Under the pieces are notes generated by a model. It saw only the letters and a list, made by a program, of their open reading frames with translations. It was not told the origin of the DNA and ran no database searches. The position numbers and the translations under genes were made by a program. From JAEZJZ01 sp050949055 (GTDB lineage Bacteria; Bacillota; UBA994; UBA5500), in assembly GCA_050949055.1 (NCBI GenBank), contig JBMNFA010000003.1, positions 1-64,000 on the forward strand: DNA of 64,000 nt, written 5' to 3'. Below, in pieces: positions 41,555-49,595 of the stretch (the stretch's first letter is position 1; each line of letters starts with the position of its first letter).

Positions 41555-44088
41555 TTTCGTCCTTGTGTATATAGTCTCTTGATGGTCAAATAATAGAGCA
41601 GCGTTTTTATGTCCCTAACACTAGATGATACCAAGCCGTGAGCCAGCGCTGCCTCATTCCACTCTTTATAGTTTCTGTCGCAGCCCTCGTCTGGCAGCTC
41701 GGATAAAATGAACGCTTCCAGCTTCGCAAACCTGTCCAAAATCTGAAGCGACTTATTCTGAGAGTCCGATTTAAGGATGTAAGCGGTCATATCTTGTTCG
41801 TCCGCCAGCAGTCCGTCCTGCCTCATCAAGTTGATGCAGGTTATTACGTCTTCCTTTTCAAGGCCCAGAATATCTGCAAGATAATCAACTCTTGACTCTG
41901 CATCATCATTTCCTGCCTTAGCTATACTGCGGCTTGAAATTAATGATGTCATCAGCCTCTTGGCATCCTGCCTCTGCGAGTCCGAAAAAAGATGAGAGCG
42001 GTCAATAAGAGCACTTGCCTCACGCATGTTCTTGGCGCGAATGCTGGTGGCGTAAACGCTTGGCACATTGCGACCGCGCTTGATATAGCCAGCACTCTCC
42101 AAGGCTGTGATGGCAGTTTTCACCCTTGTTTCAATGTCAGGCCCAGAATCCTTCCAACCGGCCTGCCGAGCAATCTCCAGAGGCGAACAGCAAATGCTGG
42201 GGCGAAATCTCGTCAGATCCTTGACTGCTTTCCACACTTGCTGGATCTCGCTGATACTGAGTTTTGTCTGGTTGAGCAGTATGAAGTGCTTATCCAGGTC
42301 ATTATCGTTAAACAAGACATAGCATTCCGCCTGCAGGCTGGCGTCACGCCCCGCACGACCGGATTCTTGAACGTAGTTCTCCAGAGAATCGGAGATATCG
42401 TAATGGATTACCAAACGCACGTCCTTCTTGTCAACACCCATGCCAAAAGCGGAAGTTGCTACGATGACTTCAATCTCGTTAGCGATAAAGGCCTCTTGAT
42501 TAGCAATCTTCTCATTGGAATCCATCCGGCCATGAAAGGGCTTTGCAGAGAAGCCGTCGCTGGTCAGCCTCACAGCCAGATCGTCGGCACGCTTGGTCCG
42601 AGAAACGTAGACGATTGTGGGGCAACTCTTCTGTTCTATCAGTGAGCGCAGGGCTGCGTATTTTTCTTCTTCGGTTTCCTTATAAAGAACAACATATCGC
42701 AGATTTTCCCGCGTAGCAGATGACGCGTATAGCTCCAAATCGAGGTCTAGCTTGCGTTTGAAGTACTCGCAAATATCACTGATTACTTTTTGCTTGGCTG
42801 TGGCCGTAAAGCATGACACAGGTATTGGTTTCTTGTCTTTCCTGCTCTTTTGCAGCTCACAGATGAAGTCCCCGATGTATAGATAATCAACGCGAAAGTC
42901 TTGTCCCCATGCAGAAAAGCAATGGGCTTCATCAATAACGAAGCGTACGACATTGCGCGATGCTAGCATCTTTTCAATTGTCCTTGACCGCAGCTGTTCT
43001 GGGGAAATGTACAGGAGTGTGGCCATGCCATTTGCAACGCGTTCATATGCTTCTGCCCGTTCAACAGGGCTAAGCAGGCCGTTGACGGTAACGGCATCCA
43101 CAATTCCGATTTCGTTCAAATTGTCCACTTGGTCCTTCATCAATGACTGCAGAGGAGAGATGACCACAGTCAGACCGTGAACAGTCTTCCCCGCCATCAG
43201 CGCCGGTAACTGGAAGGTGAGAGACTTGCCACCGCCAGTGGGAAAAACCGCAAGCAACGACTTCCCGTCTACAGCTGCTTGGGCTGCCTTTTCCTGCAAG
43301 GGCTCCCCGTCATAGGTACGGAAGCTATCATAGCCAAAGATTCTCTTCAATTCCTTGTGAATGTTAAGCATCTCGGAGCAGTAACTGCATCCGGCAGCAC
43401 AAGGAGTATTTCGGAGAAACTTAACTACGTTTTCTATTTTTGGGTAGTTCTTGAGGAGCCATGGTGGCGTGATGGAATGGTAGTCATCACTTCCAATCAG
43501 GGCAAGCGCATATGCTAACTCCACGGGGAAATGCTTGATTATTAGCGGGACATCTGCATTTGCGCATATTTTGCCATTGAACTCAGCGGCGATTAGTTCT
43601 TCTACATTGCCTCTACACGGCTCAGAATCCACATACTGAAAAAACCCTTGAAACTCCTTAACTTGATACAGTAGAGAGCAATATACTTGCCTTCTCTGCG
43701 CTGATAGTGCTTGAAAGGCATTCACTTCATCATAGAAGAGCGTTTCTGCCTTTAGAGCGTCATTCAGGGGATTGTTGAGCTCATCTGATTGCAGCTTGTC
43801 ATCCTTCAGCAAAGCGTGGTACGGCCTCTTGGGAAATAGTAACGGCGAGAGATATAGGGTGTCTATGCATTTCTCGGTAATACCGCCAACGATATGCGGC
43901 TTAAGAAACTCCATGTCATGGTTAACGATATTATGCCCGCAGAGAAACTCCGCTTCAGAAACAAAGGCGCAGAAATCCCTAACAGACGCGCAGTGAAATG
44001 TGGCACCGTCGCTGCGCACTGCACCAAAGTCGTTGATTTTGTTGTCGATACCGACCTCAGTGTCGATAAAGGCAATCGATTTCTCCAT
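41476..44088 (-). CDS. DEDDh exonuclease fused to a RecQ-type helicase
   Basis: 870 residues. The first 150 residues are a DnaQ-like 3'-5' exonuclease: FIDTEVG (Asp and Glu), CGHNIVNHDMEFL and NNPLNDALKAETLF supply the acidic residues. Residues 270-640 are a RecQ helicase: Walker A VFPTGGGKSLTFQ, DEAH box RFVIDEAHCFSAWGQDFRVD, and motif VI YVQESGRAGRD. A zinc-binding and winged-helix part follows (CCSPLEIARQAGW). The last 25 residues lie in the overlap with the UvrD-like gene and look unrelated to the family, which hints at a lost frame. Exonuclease, RecQ and UvrD modules are known as one long polypeptide in some bacteria. The pair sits alone between two copies of another locus. Confidence 0.9.
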   Translation of the reverse strand: MEKSIAFIDTEVGIDNKINDFGAVRSDGATFHCASVRDFCAFVSEAEFLCGHNIVNHDMEFLKPHIVGGITEKCIDTLYLSPLLFPKRPYHALLKDDKLQSDELNNPLNDALKAETLFYDEVNAFQALSAQRRQVYCSLLYQVKEFQGFFQYVDSEPCRGNVEELIAAEFNGKICANADVPLIIKHFPVELAYALALIGSDDYHSITPPWLLKNYPKIENVVKFLRNTPCAAGCSYCSEMLNIHKELKRIFGYDSFRTYDGEPLQEKAAQAAVDGKSLLAVFPTGGGKSLTFQLPALMAGKTVHGLTVVISPLQSLMKDQVDNLNEIGIVDAVTVNGLLSPVERAEAYERVANGMATLLYISPEQLRSRTIEKMLASRNVVRFVIDEAHCFSAWGQDFRVDYLYIGDFICELQKSRKDKKPIPVSCFTATAKQKVISDICEYFKRKLDLDLELYASSATRENLRYVVLYKETEEEKYAALRSLIEQKSCPTIVYVSRTKRADDLAVRLTSDGFSAKPFHGRMDSNEKIANQEAFIANEIEVIVATSAFGMGVDKKDVRLVIHYDISDSLENYVQESGRAGRDASLQAECYVLFNDNDLDKHFILLNQTKLSISEIQQVWKAVKDLTRFRPSICCSPLEIARQAGWKDSGPDIETRVKTAITALESAGYIKRGRNVPSVYATSIRAKNMREASALIDRSHLFSDSQRQDAKRLMTSLISSRSIAKAGNDDAESRVDYLADILGLEKEDVITCINLMRQDGLLADEQDMTAYILKSDSQNKSLQILDRFAKLEAFILSELPDEGCDRNYKEWNEAALAHGLVSSSVRDIKTLLYYLTIKRLYTQGRKCGEEYGQRLFPRSVLRSCRGNSLAE

Positions 44089-44485
44089 CTTGCTCCCCTA
44101 AATGCCTATCATGGTCAAATATCACCCACCTATTCTCTTATTCTCCATAAAACTCTGACTTTCCTTCCGGACGAGGTACTAACCCGATTGCTACCCTGTT
44201 GCACAAGGAGCGGTCCAAGCATTCAAACGCAACCCACGACTTTCGTTGCGTTTCCTGCTCCTGCTGTGAGGAACACAGCGGGTGCCCATAGCAACCGGAA
44301 GAGGCTCCCAGGGGGCCTCTTCTGCATGCTCACAGTTGGCTAGCACTGAAACAGGCGGGCTTCTTCCGTTTCACCAGATCACTTCCTCGCCTTCTGGGGT
44401 CTCTTGAGGAACCGACCCTAAACTAGACTAAACATCGGCGCGATAGGAACCTAAATACCCCCATGCCTGACTCACCACGAAATAA
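44089..44485. other. Intergenic region upstream of the exonuclease-RecQ gene
   Basis: No supported gene. A hairpin GAAGAGGC-TCCCAGGG-GCCTCTTC lies near 44296-44323. The region should contain the promoter of the helicase pair, but I cannot point to a convincing one. Confidence 0.4.
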
Positions 44486-44515
44486 ACCACAGCCGTAGAT
44501 GGCTGTGGTTCAACA
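44484..44515 (-). terminator. Terminator of the HepT/MntA operon
   Basis: AACCACAGCC and GGCTGTGGTT form a perfect 10-bp stem with TTTATTT behind it on the minus strand, 20 bases after the HepT stop. The same hairpin follows the collapsed copy at 38580. Confidence 0.8.
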
Positions 44516-44534
44516 AAATATCATGTTCAAGCTC

Positions 44535-44885
44535 TCAGGAAGAACGATTCGCTTGCAGTTCCGAACAGACGGCGCGTTCAAGTTCAATCAAGTCCGACTT
44601 CACAATGGTCCAGATGATCTCTGGGTCGAGCTCATGATAACCATGGGCTGCCCGGTTGCGCAGAGCCACAACACTTCCCCACGGTATCTCCGGATGACGA
44701 GCCAACAGCTCATCTGGCAATTGTCTAGCCAATTCACCGATATTGATTAGGGACATAGAGACACCTTTCTTCACCAAAGAGCTAGCTCGAAATGCCTCTA
44801 GGTCTAAACCCTGAATGAACTTCCTGGAATCCCGAATGTCCTCCAACATGTGCCTCAAAACGGCATTAGTCCTCTGTCCGTTCAT
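44535..44885 (-). CDS. hepT: HepT-like HEPN ribonuclease toxin
   Basis: 116 residues, the toxin half of a HepT/MntA toxin-antitoxin pair. The HEPN active-site motif R-x4-H is present as RNRAAHGY near residues 76-83 and would cut RNA as a dimer. The preceding helices (MLEDIRDSRKFIQG, INIGELARQLPDELL) match the DUF86 fold. It overlaps the antitoxin gene MntA by 20 bases and lies downstream of it, the usual order. In known systems the MntA partner adds AMP to a tyrosine beside the HEPN motif; here the tyrosine of HGY is in the right place. Confidence 0.9.
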   Translation of the reverse strand: MNGQRTNAVLRHMLEDIRDSRKFIQGLDLEAFRASSLVKKGVSMSLINIGELARQLPDELLARHPEIPWGSVVALRNRAAHGYHELDPEIIWTIVKSDLIELERAVCSELQANRSS

Positions 44886-45207
44886 AGACTAACCTCGCTT
44901 TTCGCACTATGTCGTAGCCAAAGTTCCGCTCTAGACTCTCTGCCTGCTTGGCGGTAATTACGTCAACTGCCTTACCGACGGCTGACTCTAGCTCCTGGGC
45001 GAAAGAGATGAACTGCAAGCCCATTGGGGACCTTAGCTCCACCAGCACATCAAGATCACTGTCGGGTGTCTGCACGCCTTCGGCATAGGAACCGAAGATG
45101 AAGGCACGGCTAATCTGCGGATACTTACTGCTTATCGTATTCTTAACCAATGCGGCCGCTTCGGCAAAGCTGTTGACCAAGCTGACTCCCTCCTTCAGAT
45201 TGTACAC
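44866..45207 (-). CDS. mntA: MntA-like minimal nucleotidyltransferase antitoxin
   Basis: 113 residues. The nucleotidyltransferase signature GSYAEGVQTPDSDLDVLVEL (GS-x10-DxD) lies at residues 40-58. Minimal proteins of this kind transfer AMP to the HEPN toxin and so silence it. TTG or ATG choice at the N-terminus does not affect the domain. The gene precedes hepT with a 20-base overlap. A broken copy of this gene lies at 38651-38880, five kilobases away and in the same orientation. Confidence 0.92.
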   Translation of the reverse strand: MYNLKEGVSLVNSFAEAAALVKNTISSKYPQISRAFIFGSYAEGVQTPDSDLDVLVELRSPMGLQFISFAQELESAVGKAVDVITAKQAESLERNFGYDIVRKARLVYERTED

Positions 45208-45335
45208 TGCTCACCATACTGAGCAACAACCTTCAGCCATTGACGACTTCACACCGGGTTCCCATTACCTATATTTTACCATGACACCAGAAAGGTAGCA
45301 ACAACGCGCGTGTCTTTTGCGCCTATTGCAGGAAG

Positions 45336-46427
45336 CTATTCTATTCCCCTACGCTGCTGTGGCATGAACGTTGGGAAGGAGGAGTTGACCAACCTACGCC
45401 ACGTACCTACCGTTTGATCACCTGTAGCCGTCCTCAACCTCGACCACCCGCCCTCGTCATCGCGATAGCGCACGGTGATGGTCATTGAAGTGAACCCTTC
45501 GTCTTTGAACTCCCCCACCAGCTCGCTATACCCGTCAGACTGTAGATGAAGTTCCACCGGGTTCTTCTGCTCTATCTTCACGATGATCTCTTCTACCTGC
45601 CGCGCGGTTAGCATGGGGTAACTGGGCGACTGCCTGAAAATAAGCGTGGTCATTCCATTCTGTTCACCCCTGCGGTAGCACTCCACATCGCCATTACCTA
45701 CGCTCTCGAAGATATTGGCCACCCTCTGATTGTCTGCCCGCAAGACCTCGCCATTCACGCGCTGCAGGACCTGATAGTCCATCACTGTAACAGGATCGAT
45801 GACGAAATGAGCCGAATAGTGGAGTGCTTCTTCGTCCGCGTGCATGGCCTCTTCCTGCCAAATCTCCTCCCCCCGCAGGCGGTAACATAACACAACCTCC
45901 GAACCGGAGAGTTTCTCCTGTACCTGATAAACCAGGAGCAGCTTCACTTTGCCATCCTGATAGTAATCTGGATCAACAATAGGCCAGTCGTAGTTGCCCC
46001 ACGTATACCTGGCCGCTGGGTCGCTATGCCCGCAGCAGGTAGCATGCACAGGGCGGTTGGCCACATCCCGCATATTGCGCCAGAGCAATATTGTTTCTGT
46101 CAGATTGGTGACCAGCAGTATCACAATACCGGCAGCAAGCCAACCGGTGGTACGGTCAAACTTCGGAGACAGTATTACTGGACCATCATGATGCTGCTTA
46201 AAGCCGCCCCGCCTAACCTCTTCACCAACGGGGCGCAGAAAGCTCTGCGAGACATACCCGATAATCTCTTCACCCGACTGAGCTCGATAGCTCACCTTAT
46301 AGTACGAACCCACTGCTTCCAGCACCTCTAGTTCGGTACTGGCTGGAATGCCAAGCAAAGCATCGGCAGCGACATCAGGCTCGCGGCGCAACCAGGTTTG
46401 GGGCGCAAAGGTGCGCATCCGTTCCAT
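45336..46427 (-). CDS. SH3-domain membrane protein of unknown function (intact copy)
   Basis: 363 residues. Residues 5-65 form a bacterial SH3-like domain (TWLRREPDVAADALLGIPA, YYKVSYRAQSGEEIIGYVSQ). A single membrane helix lies at about residues 92-112 (TGWLAAGIVILLVTNLTETI). The remaining 250 residues are probably on the other side of the membrane and contain a cysteine pair (HATCCGHSD) and beta-rich sequence; I do not recognise this part. The order SH3-helix-domain, with no signal peptide before the SH3, places the SH3 inside the cell, which is unusual. Upstream of mntA-hepT with a 128-base gap. A truncated copy exists at 38865-39227. Confidence 0.75.
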   Translation of the reverse strand: MERMRTFAPQTWLRREPDVAADALLGIPASTELEVLEAVGSYYKVSYRAQSGEEIIGYVSQSFLRPVGEEVRRGGFKQHHDGPVILSPKFDRTTGWLAAGIVILLVTNLTETILLWRNMRDVANRPVHATCCGHSDPAARYTWGNYDWPIVDPDYYQDGKVKLLLVYQVQEKLSGSEVVLCYRLRGEEIWQEEAMHADEEALHYSAHFVIDPVTVMDYQVLQRVNGEVLRADNQRVANIFESVGNGDVECYRRGEQNGMTTLIFRQSPSYPMLTARQVEEIIVKIEQKNPVELHLQSDGYSELVGEFKDEGFTSMTITVRYRDDEGGWSRLRTATGDQTVGTWRRLVNSSFPTFMPQQRRGIE

Positions 46428-46867
46428 CCTTGTCCTCCCCCTTCCATTTCTGTACTCCTCTGTACATACGCCATGCTGGGCAAATAGTTCCCGTTATCCC
46501 AAAAGGCGTGACGAAGGGATCTTCAGGCAAATGCGATGTAGATTTTGGCCAGATGGTGCTTCTGAACAACACAGATAGCCAAGGGTATCATCGGCTTCTG
46601 ACGAAGCAGGATGATGGGTGTGCAACTTTACGCAACAGGCATTACTACTAAGGTGGCTAATGGGCAGCCATCAGGCAGGACATTAATACATGGCAGCAGA
46701 AAATGGAGGGCACCAGATGCTGATTCTGGTGCCCTCTCCAAAGACATTCTCTAGTCATCTATGCGGCACTGCTGATTATAGCTGCCCCGGCTTTGCTTTG
46801 CGGGGCTGTGCCCCATTCCAAACAACGTCCCAAACCAAGTCACGTTTCTCGCTGTGCCCTGGCTGCC
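46428..46867. other. Intergenic region with a hairpin, no supported gene
   Basis: GAGGGCACCAG and CTGGTGCCCTC (46706-46737) form a strong stem that could end the IclR transcript, although it lies 130 bases past the stop. Short open frames here show no family features. Confidence 0.45.
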
Positions 46868-47626
46868 TCAGAACCGTTCAATGGCAGCAACAGCCTGTTC
46901 CAATGCCGGCAAGTGTTGTTGTATATGCTTGTCCGTCATCCTGTGTACCGGGCCAGAAATGCTTATCCCCGCCACAACCTTGCCTGCCCCATCCCGAATG
47001 GCCATGGCCACACATCTTACACCTAATTCGCACTCCTCGTTATCCAAGGCATAGCCCAACTCGCGCACTTTCCTCAGTTCTGCCAACAAGTCGTCCACGG
47101 TGCCAATGGAGTTTGGTGTAAGCCGGGTGAGTTTAGTGCGCAGATAGCGCTCTCTGATTTGTTCCTCGGAATAGTTTAGCAGCAGCATCTTGCCGATTCC
47201 GGTAGTGTGCAGTGGAGCGATCTTGCCGATGCGCTGAGTAGTCTTCAGAATGCCATCTGGGCGATCCAGGACATCTACGTAGACTACCTCCCCTCCTTGC
47301 TCGATACCAACACTGCAAGACTCGTCACAGACTTTAACTAGTCTTTGTAGCTCAGCCCGGGTGACGCCGTGCAAGCTGGTCTTGCTGATAATGGCTTCGC
47401 CCAACTGCACGAACTTCAACGTCAAGAAATACAATCCAGCCTGGCTTTCTTGCGCCGCATATCCATACTGCCGCAACGTGTTGATCATGCGCAGAACGGT
47501 GCTTGGCGGGAGGTTCACTCTTTCTGCTATATCTTGTAGACGGCATCTCCCATGGGCTGCCATATCCTCAACAATTCTCAGCATCCGCTCAACGGATTGG
47601 TTTAATACTGCCTTTTTCTCCACCAT
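46868..47626 (-). CDS. IclR-family transcriptional regulator
   Basis: About 252 residues. Winged helix at residues 12-65 (QSVERMLRIVEDMAAHGRCR, LQDIAERVNLPPSTVLRMIN, with the recognition helix PPSTVLRMINTL). The C-terminal effector domain includes CDESCSVGIEQGGEVVYVDV, APLHTTGIGKMLL and GVRCVAMAIRDGAGKVVAGI with the conserved cysteine-arginine pattern. I chose ATG 47626 with AGGAG eight bases upstream over an earlier start at 47644. It is divergent from the aminotransferase gene, and a perfect 12-bp inverted repeat in between is the likely operator. It probably represses or activates the aminotransferase/amidohydrolase unit. Confidence 0.93.
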   Translation of the reverse strand: MVEKKAVLNQSVERMLRIVEDMAAHGRCRLQDIAERVNLPPSTVLRMINTLRQYGYAAQESQAGLYFLTLKFVQLGEAIISKTSLHGVTRAELQRLVKVCDESCSVGIEQGGEVVYVDVLDRPDGILKTTQRIGKIAPLHTTGIGKMLLLNYSEEQIRERYLRTKLTRLTPNSIGTVDDLLAELRKVRELGYALDNEECELGVRCVAMAIRDGAGKVVAGISISGPVHRMTDKHIQQHLPALEQAVAAIERF

Positions 47627-47877
47627 CACCACTCTCCTAACCATAGGTTGACCTAGCTTGAATTAGTTTACTGTTAGTCTGTCACACGCCACAGTATTTG
47701 GCAAGCTTCACAGCACGCCGACAGCATGCCGATTGAAGTATTGGACCCCTTCGCCGGATTAGTCGGCCGCGGCTGCACTTGGCCCTTTAGGCTGACGAGT
47801 GTGCTGCTTGCCGAATAATTAATTGGGGAATCAGGGTTATGCAGCAGGGTTTTCCACTCGCAGGTGGAATAGATTCT

Positions 47878-47905
47878 ATACAGTGAAATTACCATTTCAC
47901 TGTAT
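47878..47905. promoter_or_regulatory. Probable IclR operator
   Basis: ATACAGTGAAAT and ATTTCACTGTAT are perfect inverted repeats separated by TACC. IclR-family operators typically have this GAAAT/ATTTC inner part. It lies 74 bp upstream of the aminotransferase start and overlaps the region where its -10 (TTCTAT near 47872) would be, which suggests repression. Confidence 0.65.
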
Positions 47906-47979
47906 GAAAGAGAAAGGAGAAGAGGCGGATCAACACCAGCCAGTTGAGTTAATTGGCAAAAGTGAAAGGAGCGTTTGAT

Positions 47980-49179
47980 GTGTTGCAGCTAAAGAAGGTT
48001 TACGGCGAACTAGCCCCCACCGAGCGAGTGCTGCTTGGTGCCGGACCCAGCGGGGTGGATGCAAGGGTGCTTAGGGCTATGAGCACACCCTTACTAGGGC
48101 ATTTGGATCCAGAGTTTATTGAGCTGATGAATGACACCCGTGATCTCTTGCGCTATGTGTTTCAGACAGAGAATCTGATGACCCTGCCCATGTCGGGAAC
48201 TGGCAGTTCTGGAATGGATACCGTGTTATCCAACCTGTTAGAGCCTGGGGATAAGGCTATTGTGGCTCCTTGTGGCGTTTTTGGTGAGCGGATGGTGGAC
48301 ATGGCCGGGCGTACCGGGGCAGAGGTGAAGGTTGTTCCAGGCGAATGGGGCCGGATTATCGAGCCAGAACAGCTAGAGGCAGCTTTCAAAGCAATGCCGG
48401 ATGCTAAAGTGTTGGCTTTTGTCCATGCGGAGACCTCCACCGGCATCAGGCAACCGGTGGAAGACATTGTGCACATTGCCCACGACCACGGGGCCTTGGT
48501 GGTGATGGACTGTGTTACTTCCCTGGGGGGAGCGCCAGTGCTGCTGGACGAATGGGGCATTGACGCGGCCTTCAGTGGAACCCAAAAATGCATCAGTTGC
48601 CCCCCTGGCTTAGCGCCGATCAGCATGAATTCTAGGGCCCAACAGGCTTTACATAATCGCAAGACAACTGTCCCCAGCTGGTATCTGGATCTGACCATGA
48701 TTGAACGTTATTGGGGCCAGGAACGTTTTTATCATCACACTGCACCGATCAGCATGGTTTATGCCTTGCGCGAATCACTGCGCATCATTGCCGCAGAGGG
48801 GCTGGAGGCAAGGTGGGCGCGCCACCAGCGGAATGCTGATGCCTTCTTGGCTGGTTGCGAAGCGCTGGGGCTACAGCCGTTTGCCCAAGCAGGCTACCGG
48901 CTTCCTAGTTTGGTTGCTCTACGGGTGCCAGCGGGAGTTCGCGACGAAGCAGTGCGGCAACATCTACTCAAGGAGTTTAACTTGGAAATCAGCGGCGGCC
49001 TGGGAGCAGTGAAGGGACAGATTTGGCGGGTTGGTCTGATGGGCTCAAACTCTAATCGTAAGAATGTCATGTTGGCCCTGACGGCGCTATCATCTGCTCT
49101 TAACGCACAAGGGTTCAAGGCTTCAGCCAGTGCCGCGCTGGAGGCCGCAACAGCGGTATATGACGCGGCGGCAGAGTGA
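47980..49179 (+). CDS. Class V aminotransferase of the alanine-glyoxylate / ureidoglycine type
   Basis: About 399 residues. PLP enzyme of the AGXT/PucG group: LGAGPSGVDARVLRAMSTPL LGH-type start, MTLPMSGTGSSGMDTVL, VVMDCVTSLGGAPVLLDEW with the PLP aspartate, and SGTQKCISCPPGLAPISM with the Schiff-base lysine. The family transfers an amino group from alanine, serine or ureidoglycine to glyoxylate. The start is taken as GTG 47980, eight bases after AAAGGAG; a TTG at 47953 is possible. It is followed by an M20 amidohydrolase gene at 49596, and a degraded copy of the same pair lies at 57053-58767. IclR control plus an amidohydrolase suggests use of an organic nitrogen compound, perhaps purine-derived. 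Confidence 0.9.
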   Translation: MLQLKKVYGELAPTERVLLGAGPSGVDARVLRAMSTPLLGHLDPEFIELMNDTRDLLRYVFQTENLMTLPMSGTGSSGMDTVLSNLLEPGDKAIVAPCGVFGERMVDMAGRTGAEVKVVPGEWGRIIEPEQLEAAFKAMPDAKVLAFVHAETSTGIRQPVEDIVHIAHDHGALVVMDCVTSLGGAPVLLDEWGIDAAFSGTQKCISCPPGLAPISMNSRAQQALHNRKTTVPSWYLDLTMIERYWGQERFYHHTAPISMVYALRESLRIIAAEGLEARWARHQRNADAFLAGCEALGLQPFAQAGYRLPSLVALRVPAGVRDEAVRQHLLKEFNLEISGGLGAVKGQIWRVGLMGSNSNRKNVMLALTALSSALNAQGFKASASAALEAATAVYDAAAE

Positions 49180-49595
49180 GCCAGGTAGCTCCCTACGCCG
49201 TTATCCCCGCCATCGCTATTCGCCCGAGTCTGCGACCTCCTGTGAGTCCCAAATTTATGGAGGGTTTGGCCACACGAGAGTCGAACCATAGGCAACGAGC
49301 AAGGTCAGAAGTGGGCATAGCGGGAGCAATTGTTTCGTAGCAAGGCAGTACTGAGACGTCGGCGGCGGAAGCAATGGAATTGCGGAGGTGATAGCGCCCC
49401 TTAAAGATAAGCTGGACTAGCTTTGCTTAACAGGCAGCATAAAGAGTTACTAAGTGTCCGGGGAGAGGACACCGGAACGCGCGTCTAGAGTTGCTTAGTT
49501 GATTCTCGTTATTCCATCACTTGGCGTCGAGGCGTACCATTGTACAACAGTTGCCTTGGAGCTTCTCAACCGAGTATTAGGAGGGAGGAAGAATC
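49180..49595. other. Intergenic region between aminotransferase and amidohydrolase genes
   Basis: 416 bp without a supported gene. A small hairpin GTGTCC-GGGGAGA-GGACAC sits near 49457-49475. The gap is long for an operon, so the amidohydrolase probably has its own promoter. Confidence 0.4.

Noticed and set aside
41540..41570. Programmed -1 ribosomal frameshift between the RecQ and UvrD genes
   Set aside because: No X-XXY-YYZ slippery heptamer is in the right frame; CGA-AAA-TGC does not fit. A missing base or a coupled restart at the ATG explains the overlap better.
46430..46651. 73-residue plus-strand open frame between the SH3 protein and IclR genes
   Set aside because: No start signal, no family features, and it begins inside the upstream region of the minus-strand SH3 gene.
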